DNA of 64,000 bases, taken from contig NZ_UAVD01000003.1 of NCBI RefSeq assembly GCF_900460065.1, positions 36,177 to 100,176 of the forward strand, written 5' to 3'. This document shows positions 32,153 to 39,662 of this stretch, piece after piece. The DNA is from Streptomyces griseus (GTDB lineage: Bacteria; Actinomycetota; Actinomycetes; Streptomycetales; Streptomycetaceae). The notes beneath the pieces are model-generated. The model did no database searches. It was not told the origin of the DNA and saw nothing but the letters and a program-made list of their open reading frames with translations. Position 1 is the first letter of the stretch. The number at the start of each line of letters is the position of its first letter. The translations under genes were made by a program, and so were the position numbers.

Positions 32153-33622
32153 ATGCGGGAACTGCCACCGGACCCGACGACGACGGACCCGCGGGAGACT
32201 CCCCGTACGGGAGATCCGCGGGAGACTCCCCGCACGGAAGACGGGCAGGGGGCGTCCCGTACGGAAGACGCGCGGGAGGCGCCCCGTGCGGAAGAAGCGC
32301 GGGAGGCGCCCCGTGCGGGAGCCGACGCCCAGGTGATCGTGGTGGGGGCGGGCCCGGCCGGCTCCTCGGCCGCGTACCACCTGGCGCGGGCCGGAGTGGA
32401 CGTGATCCTGCTGGAGAAGGCCCGCTTCCCCCGGGAGAAGGTGTGCGGCGACGGCCTCACCCCGCGCGCGGTGCACCAGCTCATCCGGATGGGCGTCGAC
32501 ATCACCGCCCCGGGCTGGACGCGTTCGCGCGGTATGCGCTGGGTGGCCGGGGAGCACCGGGTGCGCATCGACTGGCCCGCGCTGGGCCGCTATCCGGACT
32601 TCGGGCTCTCCCGCAGCCGCCACGACTTCGACGACATCCTGGCGCGGCACGCCGTGGCGGCCGGGGCTCGGCTGTACAGCGGATGGAAGGCGGAACGCCC
32701 GCTGACGGACCGGGCGGGCCGGGTCACGGGGGTCGCCGCGTCCTCGGACTCCGCGGAGGTCCCGGACCCGGTCGACTTCCGCGCTCCGGTCGTCATCGCC
32801 GCCGACGGGGCGTCCGCGCGCCTTGCCCTGGCGCTGGGTCTGGAACGGGACCCGCGACGGCAGATCGCGACGGCCGCCCGGCGCTACTACCGCAGCCCCG
32901 AACGCTCCCGGGAGGAGTACCTGGAGCTCTGGGCCGACCTCCGCTTCCCCGGCGGGGGCCCGTACCTCCCCGGCTACGGCTGGATCTTCCCGATGGGCGA
33001 CGGGCGCGTCAACGTCGGTCTCGGGGCGCTCCCCCACCGGCGGCACGGCAAGGCGGACCTGCGCGCCACCCTGGACCAGTGGCTGGCCCGGACCCCGGAG
33101 GAGTGGGGGCTGCGCGAGGAGAACGCGGAGGGCCCCGTCCGCAGCGCCGCCCTGCCGCTCGGATTCAACCGCCATCCGCTGTACGCGCGCGGGCTGCTGC
33201 TGGTCGGCGACTCCGGCGGGATGGTCAGCCCCTGGAACGGCGAGGGCATCGCCCAGGCGATGGAGGCGGGCGAGGTCGCCGCCGAGACCGCGGCCCTCGC
33301 CCTGGCCCACCCCCGAGGGGCCCGCCGCGAACAGGTGCTGCGCGGCTACCCGGTGGAGATGAACCGCCGCTGGGGCCGCTACTACCGCCTCGGCAACACC
33401 GCCGCCGACCTGGTCTTCAGCCGCTCGGGCTTCCAGCCGGTGCTCAACCGGTACGTCATGGGCTCGCCGTTCCTCCTCAACGCCCTGGCCCGGCTGCTCA
33501 CGGACCTGACGGACAAGCCCTCGCGCGATGTGATCGACCACGTCCTCAACACGGCGTTCCGCCTCGTCCCGGCGCCGCGGCCGCGTCCGGGCCGGCGCGG
33601 CGGTCGGCCGGGCGACCGCTGA
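32153..33622 (+). CDS. FAD-dependent oxidoreductase of the geranylgeranyl reductase family
   Basis: Protein of 489 residues from ATG 32153 (or GTG 32150), GAAGGGG upstream. Residues 12-56 are five 9-residue tandem repeats, after which the enzyme begins: FAD motif VIVVGAGPAGSSAAYHLARAGVDVILLEK, the family mark FPREKVCGDGLTPRAV, and the second FAD motif LLLVGDSGGMVSPWNGEGIAQAMEAGEVAAE. The C-terminal part has hydrophobic stretches suited to membrane lipid substrates. Family members reduce isoprenoid double bonds, for example in menaquinone or archaeal-type lipids; substrate is not determined. Its intergenic region is shared with the HEAT-repeat gene. Confidence 0.88.
   Translation: MRELPPDPTTTDPRETPRTGDPRETPRTEDGQGASRTEDAREAPRAEEAREAPRAGADAQVIVVGAGPAGSSAAYHLARAGVDVILLEKARFPREKVCGDGLTPRAVHQLIRMGVDITAPGWTRSRGMRWVAGEHRVRIDWPALGRYPDFGLSRSRHDFDDILARHAVAAGARLYSGWKAERPLTDRAGRVTGVAASSDSAEVPDPVDFRAPVVIAADGASARLALALGLERDPRRQIATAARRYYRSPERSREEYLELWADLRFPGGGPYLPGYGWIFPMGDGRVNVGLGALPHRRHGKADLRATLDQWLARTPEEWGLREENAEGPVRSAALPLGFNRHPLYARGLLLVGDSGGMVSPWNGEGIAQAMEAGEVAAETAALALAHPRGARREQVLRGYPVEMNRRWGRYYRLGNTAADLVFSRSGFQPVLNRYVMGSPFLLNALARLLTDLTDKPSRDVIDHVLNTAFRLVPAPRPRPGRRGGRPGDR
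32186..32320. repeat. Five 27-bp tandem repeats in the GGR-like gene
   Basis: Five in-frame units encode (D/E)(P/A)RE(T/A)PR(T/A)(G/E) with one diverged copy (DGQGASRTE). They form a charged low-complexity N-terminal extension before the FAD domain. The unit length is a multiple of three, so copy-number change keeps the frame. Confidence 0.85.
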
Positions 33623-33719
33623 CAGCCTGCGGGGGGCGCCGGTGTCCGGGATGCCGGCCGGGCGGCGTACGGTTCCGTCACCCACGGCACGAAGTGGGCA
33701 GTCACCGAAGGACGGACCG

Positions 33720-34874
33720 ATGGACGACGGCAGGGTCATCACCGCGCGTGAGCTGAACCGTTCCACGCTCGCCCGGCAGTTGCTGCTGCGGCGCGAACCG
33801 CTGGACGCCGCCGAGGGGGTGCGGCGCGTGGTGGCGCTCCAGGCCCAGCAGCCGGCCTCCCCCTACCTCGCCCTCTGGAACCGGCTCGCTGCCTTCGATC
33901 CCGCCGGGCTCGACGCGGCGTTCACGGATCACGCGGTGGTGAAGGCGACCTTGATGCGGCTCACGCTCCACGCCGTGCACGCCGACGACCACCGGGTCTT
34001 CCGGGAAGCCATGCATCCGGTGGTGCGCGCCGCCCGGCTGGGCTCCCGCTTCACCGCCTCCGGGCTGACGGCCGAGGACGCCGACGCGCTGGTCCCCCGG
34101 CTGCTGGAGTTCGCGGACCGGCCCCGGACCACCGCCGAGTGCGAAGCGTGGCTGGGCGAGCGGCTGGGCGAACGGCCCGGGCCGGGCGCCTGGTGGGGAC
34201 TGCGGCAGTACACGCCGCTGCTCCACGCGCCCACGGCTCCGCCGTGGTCGTTCGGACACCGGCCCTCCTACATCGCGCCCCGCAACGGACCCCCGGGAAC
34301 GGAGCCGGCGGCGTCCGCGGCGTCCCTGCGGGAGCTCGTCGTGCGCTACCTCGAAGGGTTCGGGCCCGCGTCCGTCGCGGACGTGGCGCAGTTCGCCATG
34401 GTCCGGCGGACGGACGCGCGGACCGCGCTCGCGGAGCTCGCCGGGCGTCTGGAGCGGCTGACGGGCCCGGCGGGCGAGGAGTTGTTCGACCTGCCGGGCT
34501 CCCTCCGTCCGGACGCGGCGACACCCGCCCCGCCCCGGCTGATGGCGATGTGGGACAGCGTGCTGCTGGCGTACGCGGACCGAGGCCGTGTCCTGCCCGC
34601 GGCCTACCGCAGGATCGTGATCCGGGCGAACGGGGACGTACTGCCGACGCTGCTGGTCGACGGGTACGTCGCCGGAGTGTGGCGGCCGGTCGCCGGCGGC
34701 ATCGAGGCGACGGCGTTCCACCCGCTGCCCGAGGAGAGCTGGGAGGGGCTGGCCGCCGAGGCCCGTTCGCTGGTGGCGTTCCTCGCCGACCGTGAACCGG
34801 AGGTCTACCGGCGCTACGGGCACTGGTGGGGACACCTCCCGGACGCCACCGTGCGTCTGCTGCCCGGCGGTTGA
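33720..34874 (+). CDS. Winged helix DNA-binding domain protein (HTH_42 / YcaQ-like)
   Basis: Protein of 384 residues, ATG 33720 after GAAGGA. It starts with ITARELNRSTLARQLLL and the block VVALQAQQPASPYLALWNRL typical of the HTH_42 (formerly DUF1006) family; ELVVRYLEGFGPASVADVAQFAMVRRTDARTAL forms a winged-helix unit. YcaQ/AlkZ relatives are DNA glycosylases that remove interstrand crosslinks or bulky adducts; they carry a Q-x-Q catalytic motif, and QAQQP here is consistent with it. A role in repairing damage by the cell's own metabolites is thus possible but inferred. Confidence 0.82.
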   Translation: MDDGRVITARELNRSTLARQLLLRREPLDAAEGVRRVVALQAQQPASPYLALWNRLAAFDPAGLDAAFTDHAVVKATLMRLTLHAVHADDHRVFREAMHPVVRAARLGSRFTASGLTAEDADALVPRLLEFADRPRTTAECEAWLGERLGERPGPGAWWGLRQYTPLLHAPTAPPWSFGHRPSYIAPRNGPPGTEPAASAASLRELVVRYLEGFGPASVADVAQFAMVRRTDARTALAELAGRLERLTGPAGEELFDLPGSLRPDAATPAPPRLMAMWDSVLLAYADRGRVLPAAYRRIVIRANGDVLPTLLVDGYVAGVWRPVAGGIEATAFHPLPEESWEGLAAEARSLVAFLADREPEVYRRYGHWWGHLPDATVRLLPGG

Positions 34875-34880
34875 GGCGCC

Positions 34881-34895
34881 GTCCGGTCGCCGGAC
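34881..34895. terminator. Short hairpin after the winged-helix gene
   Basis: GTCCGG and CCGGAC around TCG, six bases after the stop codon. It is small but well placed to end this transcript before the BlaI-type operator at 34911. Confidence 0.4.
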
Positions 34896-34910
34896 CCGGA
34901 CCACGACTGC

Positions 34911-34926
34911 TCTACAGACCTGTAGA
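34911..34926. promoter_or_regulatory. BlaI-type operator upstream of the tatA-like gene
   Basis: TCTACAGACCTGTAGA, a dyad with arms TCTACAG and CTGTAGA around AC. It matches the TACA...TGTA pattern bound by BlaI/MecI/CopY repressors and recurs at 37965-37978 and 39556-39577. It lies 71 bp before the tatA-like start codon. Confidence 0.75.
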
Positions 34927-34929
34927 TTG

Positions 34930-34962
34930 AGCCTGCCCGCCCCGTCGGACGCGGGGCAGGCT
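34930..34962 (+). other. Leader hairpin of the tatA-like gene
   Basis: AGCCTGCCC (34930-34938) pairs with GGGCAGGCT (34954-34962). It lies between the BlaI-type operator and the ribosome-binding region, so it would be in the untranslated leader if transcription starts near the operator. No T tract follows. Confidence 0.45.
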
Positions 34963-34996
34963 CCGTGTCCGCTCCGCCCCAGAGAAAGCAGCGACC

Positions 34997-35203
34997 ATGT
35001 TCGGGATCGGCGAACTCACCATCCTCCTCCTGGTGATCGTGGCGGTGCTGGCCGTGAAGCGGCTGCCCGACCTCACGAGGTCGGCCGGGAAGGCCGCGCG
35101 CATCCTCAAGAGCGAGAAGCGGGCGCTCAGGGACGAGGACGGCGACGGCCCCCGGTCGTCTCCCCGCGTCATCCGCGGGGAGACGACCGAGCGGGACTCC
35201 TGA
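34997..35203 (+). CDS. TatA/TatE-like protein (Sec-independent translocase family)
   Basis: Protein of 68 residues. One N-terminal membrane helix (MFGIGELTILLLVIVAVLAV) is followed by the hinge KRLPDL and an amphipathic helix TRSAGKAARILKSEKRAL, then a charged tail. This is the TatA/B plan: TatA pores carry folded twin-arginine proteins across the membrane. It is slightly short and stands alone without tatB or tatC, so it is probably a secondary, condition-specific copy. A BlaI-type operator in its promoter suggests induction together with the other BlaI-controlled genes in this region. Confidence 0.88.
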   Translation: MFGIGELTILLLVIVAVLAVKRLPDLTRSAGKAARILKSEKRALRDEDGDGPRSSPRVIRGETTERDS

Positions 35204-35264
35204 GGGCCGTCGTCGCGAGAGCTTGCACGGCCCCGCGGGACAGGCGGCAGTTCGACGACAGGGC

Positions 35265-36308
35265 CTAGAGGCCCTGTGCCGCGGCCCCGGGGGTCGTCGG
35301 CGGGTGCAGCAGCCGGGCGAGGAGGTCGTCCAGGCTGACCAGTCCGGTGAGCCCGCCCTCCGCGTCGCGGACGACGGCGATCGTGGCCCGCCGATCGCGC
35401 AACTGCTCCACCGCGTGCGCGACGGTCGCGTCCGGGGCCAGCTCCGGGACGGGCCGGGCCAGGTCGCGGGCGAGGACGTCCCGGCCTCCGGCACGGGCCA
35501 CGAGGGCGTCCCGGGCGTGCACCGATCCCAGAACCTCGTCCCCGTCGCGCACCAGCAGCCGGGTGCGGTCGGCGTCGGCGGCGGTGGCCAGGATCCGGTC
35601 GAGTCCGGCGTCCGCCGGGACCGTCACGATCCGCTCCACCGGGATCCGGAGCGCGGAGACCGGGGTCCCCGGCTCGGTCAGGGACCGGGTCATCAGTCCG
35701 GAGTCGCCCTTGCTGATCAGCCCGAGGCGCTCGGACTCCTCGATCAGGTGGGTGAGCTGGTCGCGGTTGTGCACCGAGGTGAGTTCGTCGCGCGGGGTGA
35801 CCCGGCACAGCCGCACCAGGGAGTTGCTGACGGCGTTCAGCAGCCGGATCAGCGGGCGTACGACGCCCACCACGGCGCGGAAGGCCGGGCTCAGCAGCAT
35901 CGCGGAGCTCTCCGGGTGGGCGATGGCCCAGGACTTCGGCGCCATCTCGCCGACCACCATGTGCAGGAAGACGACGACGATCATCGCCAGCGCGAAGGCC
36001 ACGCCGTAGCTGAGGGCGGCGGGCAGTCCGAGCCGCTCCAGCAGCGGGTCCAGCTCGTGGGAGATGGCGGGCTTGGACACGGAGCCCAGGCCCAGGGTAC
36101 AGACGGTGATGCCGAGCTGGGCTCCCGCGAGCATCAGCGACAGCTCGCGCATCCCGTCGAGCGCGGCCTTGGCCCCGCGCTGCCCGCGGGCGGCGGCCTG
36201 TTCCATGCGGTGCCGCTTGGAGGCGACCAGGGCGAACTCGGCGGCGACGAAGAATCCGCTGCCGATCAGGAGGAGGACCGTCACGAAGAGAGCCATGGGG
36301 AAGCTCAT
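35265..36308 (-). CDS. CNNM/CBS domain membrane protein (hemolysin C family), short paralogue
   Basis: Protein of 347 residues. A CNNM (DUF21) membrane domain with about four helices fills residues 1-180, including AQLGITVCTLGLGSVSKPAISHEL and EMAPKSWAIAHPE. Two CBS domains follow (about 200-330), marked VSALRIPVERIVTVPADAGLDRIL and ATIAVVRDAEGGLTGLVSLDDLLARLL. It lacks the C-terminal CorC_HlyC domain. CNNM proteins move or sense Mg2+ and related ions. ATG 36308 overlaps the upstream paralogue's stop (ATGA), so the pair is translationally coupled and probably forms a heteromer. Confidence 0.9.
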   Translation of the reverse strand: MSFPMALFVTVLLLIGSGFFVAAEFALVASKRHRMEQAAARGQRGAKAALDGMRELSLMLAGAQLGITVCTLGLGSVSKPAISHELDPLLERLGLPAALSYGVAFALAMIVVVFLHMVVGEMAPKSWAIAHPESSAMLLSPAFRAVVGVVRPLIRLLNAVSNSLVRLCRVTPRDELTSVHNRDQLTHLIEESERLGLISKGDSGLMTRSLTEPGTPVSALRIPVERIVTVPADAGLDRILATAADADRTRLLVRDGDEVLGSVHARDALVARAGGRDVLARDLARPVPELAPDATVAHAVEQLRDRRATIAVVRDAEGGLTGLVSLDDLLARLLHPPTTPGAAAQGL

Positions 36309-37717
36309 GCCTGCGGCTCCTGTCCGGTGGATTCGGCGGGCCCGGTGGGATCAGTGGGCCCGGTGGGATCAGTGGGTCCGGTGCGTCCGGTGGATTCGAC
36401 GCGTTCGGTGGGTTCGATGCGTTCGGTGGGTTCGATGCGGGCGTACTCGGCGACGTGCCGGTCGAGGGTGCGCACCTCGATCCGGACCGAGCCGACGGTC
36501 AGCCGGTCGCCCACGGTGGGAAAGCGCCCGAGCCGGTCGATGATCAGCCCGGCCAGGGTGTCGTAGTCGTCGCTCTCCTGGGGCAGCGCGACGCCGGTGG
36601 CCTCCTCGATCTCGTCGAGGCGGCGGCCCGCGTCCACGATCCAGCCGGAGCCGTCGGCGACCGCGAGTTCGACGACGGTGTCGGACTCGTCGGCGATGTC
36701 CCCGACGAGCTCCTCGGCGATGTCCTCGTACGTGACGATCCCGGCCAGGCCGCCGTGCTCGTCGAGGACGACGGCGAACTCGTCGTCGCGTTCGCGCATC
36801 TGCGCGACCGCCGCCGGGAGCCTGAGGAGCTCCGGCAGCAGGAGGGGGCGGCGGGCCAGGGAGCCCACGGTGGTGCGCCCGACGTCGGCGGCGGGCAGCC
36901 GCATCAGCTCCCGTACGCCCAGGACTCCGGCGGGGTCGTCCGGATGGTCGCCGAGCACCGGGTAGTTGGAGTGTCCGTGGCGGGCGATCAGCTCGACGGC
37001 CTCGGTGGCGAGGGCGTCCCGGCGGATGAACGCCACGTCGGCGCGCGGGATCATCACCTCGCCCAGGTTCCGCTCGGAGAACTCCAGCGCGTGGTCCATG
37101 AGCTCGGCCGTGGCGGCCGGCAGTTCACCCTGTTCGTGGGATTCGCCGATGAGGTGGCCCAGCTCCTCCAGCGTCGCGCCGTGGTGGAGCTCCTCGACCG
37201 GTTCGATGCCGATGCGGCGCAGCAGCCGGTTGGCGGCGCTGTCGAAGACGTGGACCACGGGGCCCACGATCCGCAGGTAGATCAGGGTGGAGGAGGCGAG
37301 GGACTTCGCCATGCTCTCCGGCACGGCCAGGGCGAGGTTCTTGGGGGCGAGTTCACCGAGGACCATCTGGATGACGGTCGCCACCACGAACGACAGCACC
37401 ACGGAGATGCCCGAGACCAGGCCGTCGGAGAGGCCCGTGCCGTTCAGGGCGGGCCGCAGGAGGACGGAGACGGACGGTTCCGCGAGGAAGCCGACGACGA
37501 GTCCCGTGACGGTGATGCCGAGCTGCGCGCCCGACAGCATGAAGGAGAGCCGTTCCAGCACCTTCACGGCGCGGGCGGCCCGCTTGTCGCCGGCGGCGGC
37601 CTCCCGGGCGAGGGTCAGCCGGTCGGCGGAGACGTAGGCGAACTCCTGGGCCACGAAGTAGCCGGTTCCGGCGGTGAGGACGAACACGGCCAGCAGGCCG
37701 AGCAGGGCGGAGATCAT
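36305..37717 (-). CDS. CNNM/CBS/CorC domain membrane protein (hemolysin C family), long paralogue
   Basis: Protein of 470 residues: CNNM membrane domain (1-190), CBS pair (about 205-340, with GNLGEVMIPRADVAF-type motif and EFAVVLDEHGGLAGIVTYEDIAEELVGDI), then a CorC_HlyC domain (about 350-430). The last 40 residues are six-residue repeats of RIEPTE and TGPTDP type. Likely roles are Mg2+ or Co2+ transport or homeostasis with ATP/AMP sensing by the CBS pair. It is the first gene of a two-gene operon with a structured leader of about 240 bp and a BlaI-type operator at 37965-37978. Confidence 0.9.
   Translation of the reverse strand: MISALLGLLAVFVLTAGTGYFVAQEFAYVSADRLTLAREAAAGDKRAARAVKVLERLSFMLSGAQLGITVTGLVVGFLAEPSVSVLLRPALNGTGLSDGLVSGISVVLSFVVATVIQMVLGELAPKNLALAVPESMAKSLASSTLIYLRIVGPVVHVFDSAANRLLRRIGIEPVEELHHGATLEELGHLIGESHEQGELPAATAELMDHALEFSERNLGEVMIPRADVAFIRRDALATEAVELIARHGHSNYPVLGDHPDDPAGVLGVRELMRLPAADVGRTTVGSLARRPLLLPELLRLPAAVAQMRERDDEFAVVLDEHGGLAGIVTYEDIAEELVGDIADESDTVVELAVADGSGWIVDAGRRLDEIEEATGVALPQESDDYDTLAGLIIDRLGRFPTVGDRLTVGSVRIEVRTLDRHVAEYARIEPTERIEPTERVESTGRTGPTDPTGPTDPTGPAESTGQEPQA
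36320..36437. repeat. 18-bp tandem repeats in the CNNM gene tail
   Basis: In-frame repeats encode RIEPTE-RIEPTE-RVESTG and then TGPTDP-TGPTDP-TGPAES on the minus strand. The repeat block forms the disordered C-terminus just before the overlap with the downstream gene. Confidence 0.75.
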
Positions 37718-37747
37718 CGGTCACCCGTCCCGCGTGGCAGGCGGCGG

Positions 37748-37852
37748 GCGGCCCCGCACGGGGCCGCGGGTCGGTGACTGTGGGGGTCGGGCCCTGAGGG
37801 GCCCGGACTGGCGGACAACGCGTGGCTCCTGTCCGGCTGGGTTTCTCCAGCC
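37748..37852 (-). other. Structured leader of the CNNM operon: four consecutive hairpins
   Basis: Four exact stems lie in 105 bases: GCGGCCCC/GGGGCCGC (37748-37767), GGGCCC/GGGCCC (37789-37804), GGACA/TGTCC (37813-37834) and GGCTGG/CCAGCC (37835-37852), the last two abutting. They lie between the BlaI-type operator and the start codon, so are probably in the 5' leader of an ion-transport operon. I could not match this to the M-box or yybP-ykoY consensus. The remaining intergenic bases to 38041 show only the operator. Confidence 0.45.
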
Positions 37853-37964
37853 ATGGCATCGAGTGGGACGCACTCCGGCGGGAGGTGGGCGCCGAGCATG
37901 ATTCTGCATGCCGGGCGGGTGGAGAGCCGCCGTCGACGGGCCCACATTCCGCGGCTGATGAACT

Positions 37965-37978
37965 CTACAGCCCTGTAG
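37965..37978. promoter_or_regulatory. BlaI-type operator upstream of the CNNM operon
   Basis: CTACAG-CC-CTGTAG, the same arms and two-base spacer as the sites at 34912-34925 and 39560-39573. It lies between the end of the M56 gene and the CNNM operon, 248 bp before the CNNM start codon. Confidence 0.75.
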
Positions 37979-38041
37979 TGAACGGCGTCGGGTGGATATG
38001 CGCGGCCCGGACAGCGCTCGCGAGGGGGGCCGGGCGCCGCA

Positions 38042-38974
38042 CTACAGCGGTGTCGCCGCCTCCAGGACGAGGAACAGCGCGACGGCCGCGTTCAGCGCGG
38101 ACAGCGCGGAGACGGTCGTCCCGGCCGCGGCGACGAGCGCGGCGACACCGACGGGGGTGAGGGCGGGGGGCCAGCCCCGGTCCGGCGGCACGGGGCCCAG
38201 CAGCGCGGCCACCCGGCGCGGCACCGGCCCCGCCGCGGCGAAGGCGGCGAAGGCCGCGCCACCGGACACCGGGCGGGAGACGAGCGCCGCCTTGCCGACC
38301 GCGCGTGCGGTCAGCCGGCGGTCGCCCGTGACGCGGGCCGCTTCCTCGTCCGCCCAGCGCTCCGTGCTGTAGACCAGGGCCCCGAGCAGCGGCCACAGCA
38401 GCGGATTGACACAGCCGGCCAGCCGGGTCGCGAGCAGCAGCCGGTGGTGGCGTCCCGTCAGATGGGCGCGCTCATGGGCGAACAGTGCCCGGTGCTCGGC
38501 CGGGTCGAGGGAGGCGAGCAGCGCCGTGGAGACCATCACCCGCCCCGGGGAGCCGGGGAGCGCGTAGGCGTACGGGACGTCGTCGGGGAGTACGGCGACG
38601 TCGCCGCCCGGCAGCCCCGCGAGCGCCCGGTGGGCCCGCGCCCGGAAGCGGTAGTGGCGGTGGACGGTGAATCCGCAGGCGGTCGTCACGACGACGAGGG
38701 CGAGGATGGACGCCTTGCCGGCGAACGCGTCGTGCGGCACGGCCTCGCGGACCTCGGCGTCGGACCAGCCGTCGGGCAGCGGGTTGCCGGGCAGCTGGGC
38801 CGTGCCCACCACCACCAGCAGCCCGAGGCAGACCAGGCTGCAGGTGGCGAGGATCACGGCGACGGTGGTCAGCAGCCGGGCGGCCCTGCGGGGGTGCAGG
38901 TGCTGTTCGGCCAGGCGCGCGATCGGCAGCGCGCTCAGGGGCAGCACGAGCGGCAGGTAGACGAAGACGCCCAT
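38042..38974 (-). CDS. M56 family metallopeptidase paired with BlaI (BlaR1-like)
   Basis: Protein of 310 residues starting MGVFVYLPLVLPLSALPIARL, two bases after the blaI-type stop codon, so the two are one operon. Membrane helices lie near 1-18, 36-62 and 95-115, and again at the C-terminus (250-300). The zinc motif is FAHERAHLTGRHH (HExxH), with the downstream acidic ligand in STERWADEEAARVTGD. In characterised pairs this protease removes BlaI when the membrane part senses a signal. It lacks a penicillin-binding sensor domain, so the signal is not beta-lactam acylation of a PBP-like domain. Confidence 0.92.
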   Translation of the reverse strand: MGVFVYLPLVLPLSALPIARLAEQHLHPRRAARLLTTVAVILATCSLVCLGLLVVVGTAQLPGNPLPDGWSDAEVREAVPHDAFAGKASILALVVVTTACGFTVHRHYRFRARAHRALAGLPGGDVAVLPDDVPYAYALPGSPGRVMVSTALLASLDPAEHRALFAHERAHLTGRHHRLLLATRLAGCVNPLLWPLLGALVYSTERWADEEAARVTGDRRLTARAVGKAALVSRPVSGGAAFAAFAAAGPVPRRVAALLGPVPPDRGWPPALTPVGVAALVAAAGTTVSALSALNAAVALFLVLEAATPL

Positions 38975-38976
38975 CG

Positions 38977-39405
38977 TCAGCGCTCCGGCCGGTCCGAGGG
39001 TGTTCCGGTGTCGTCGGGACCGCTCTCTGCGAGCAGGGCCCGCAGCAGGTCCTCGTCGTGCGAGGAGAGGACGGAGACGAAGCTGGAGAGCACCGCGTCC
39101 CGGTCGCTCTGCTTGTCGAGGAGCCGGCGCATCCGCAGGGCCGCGAGCCCCGCCTCGTTCGCCACGGGCTCCCACAGGACGGGGCGGCCCCGTCCGGTGC
39201 GCGTGACCGCCTGCTTGGCGTGCAGGCGCGTCAGGATGGTGATCACGGTGCTGTACGACAGGCCCGCGCCGAGCCGCTCCAGCACCCAGGCGGCGGTCAC
39301 CGGCTCGCTCGCCCCGCCCAGCACGGACAGCACCTGGGCCTCCAGCTCGCCTTGGCCCCGCCTGCGGGCGGGCGACTCCCGTTCCCCGGCTCCTTCGGCG
39401 TCCAC
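38977..39405 (-). CDS. BlaI/MecI/CopY family transcriptional repressor
   Basis: Protein of 142 residues, GTG 39405 with GAGGGG seven bases upstream. The winged-helix domain begins [51 protein letters not shown], the family pattern, and the C-terminal helices ([37 protein letters not shown]) match the dimerisation and proteolysis region. It forms an operon with the M56 protease gene. A 22-bp operator lies in the intergenic region upstream, shared with the terD genes, and two more copies are found nearby, so it probably represses at least four transcription units here. Confidence 0.93.
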   Translation of the reverse strand: MDAEGAGERESPARRRGQGELEAQVLSVLGGASEPVTAAWVLERLGAGLSYSTVITILTRLHAKQAVTRTGRGRPVLWEPVANEAGLAALRMRRLLDKQSDRDAVLSSFVSVLSSHDEDLLRALLAESGPDDTGTPSDRPER

Positions 39406-39555
39406 GGCCCGACCCCTCTCTCCGTCCGTCCGCCCGGTTCTCCCCGTTCGGCCGCCCGGCCGTGGCGCTGCGCCGGCCGGGCGTCGGAAAAGGGTATCCA
39501 GCCGGCGGAGGCGCCGGCGACCGGCGGGGGCGGGCCGGACACCTCCTGGCCCCGG

Positions 39556-39577
39556 AAATCTACAGTGCTGTAGATTT
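39556..39577. promoter_or_regulatory. BlaI-type operator between blaI and terD (strongest copy)
   Basis: Arms AAATCTACAG and CTGTAGATTT around a TG centre, the longest of the three related sites. It is 151 bp from the blaI start and 86 bp from the terD start, placed to control both divergent transcripts. Autoregulation from such a dyad is the rule in this repressor family. Confidence 0.82.
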
Positions 39578-39662
39578 GGCCGTAGTCGCAGAGTGTCCGC
39601 GCCGTCACCCGCGGCGTGGCCGCCGGCACGAGAACACCCGTCACCGCACAAGGGAGAACGAC

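Noticed and set aside
32012..33766. Upstream continuation of the HEAT-repeat frame on the minus strand, giving a protein of more than 2200 residues
   Set aside because: It runs antisense through a clear flavoprotein gene and has no HEAT-like pattern there; long open antisense frames are expected at this GC content.
37718..37964. Known Mg2+ (M-box) or Mn2+ (yybP-ykoY) riboswitch in the CNNM leader
   Set aside because: The hairpins are real but the conserved bases of those classes were not found, so only a structured leader is reported.
38977..39405. Classical beta-lactamase regulon with blaZ-type target
   Set aside because: No beta-lactamase or penicillin-binding protein gene is near the operators in this window.
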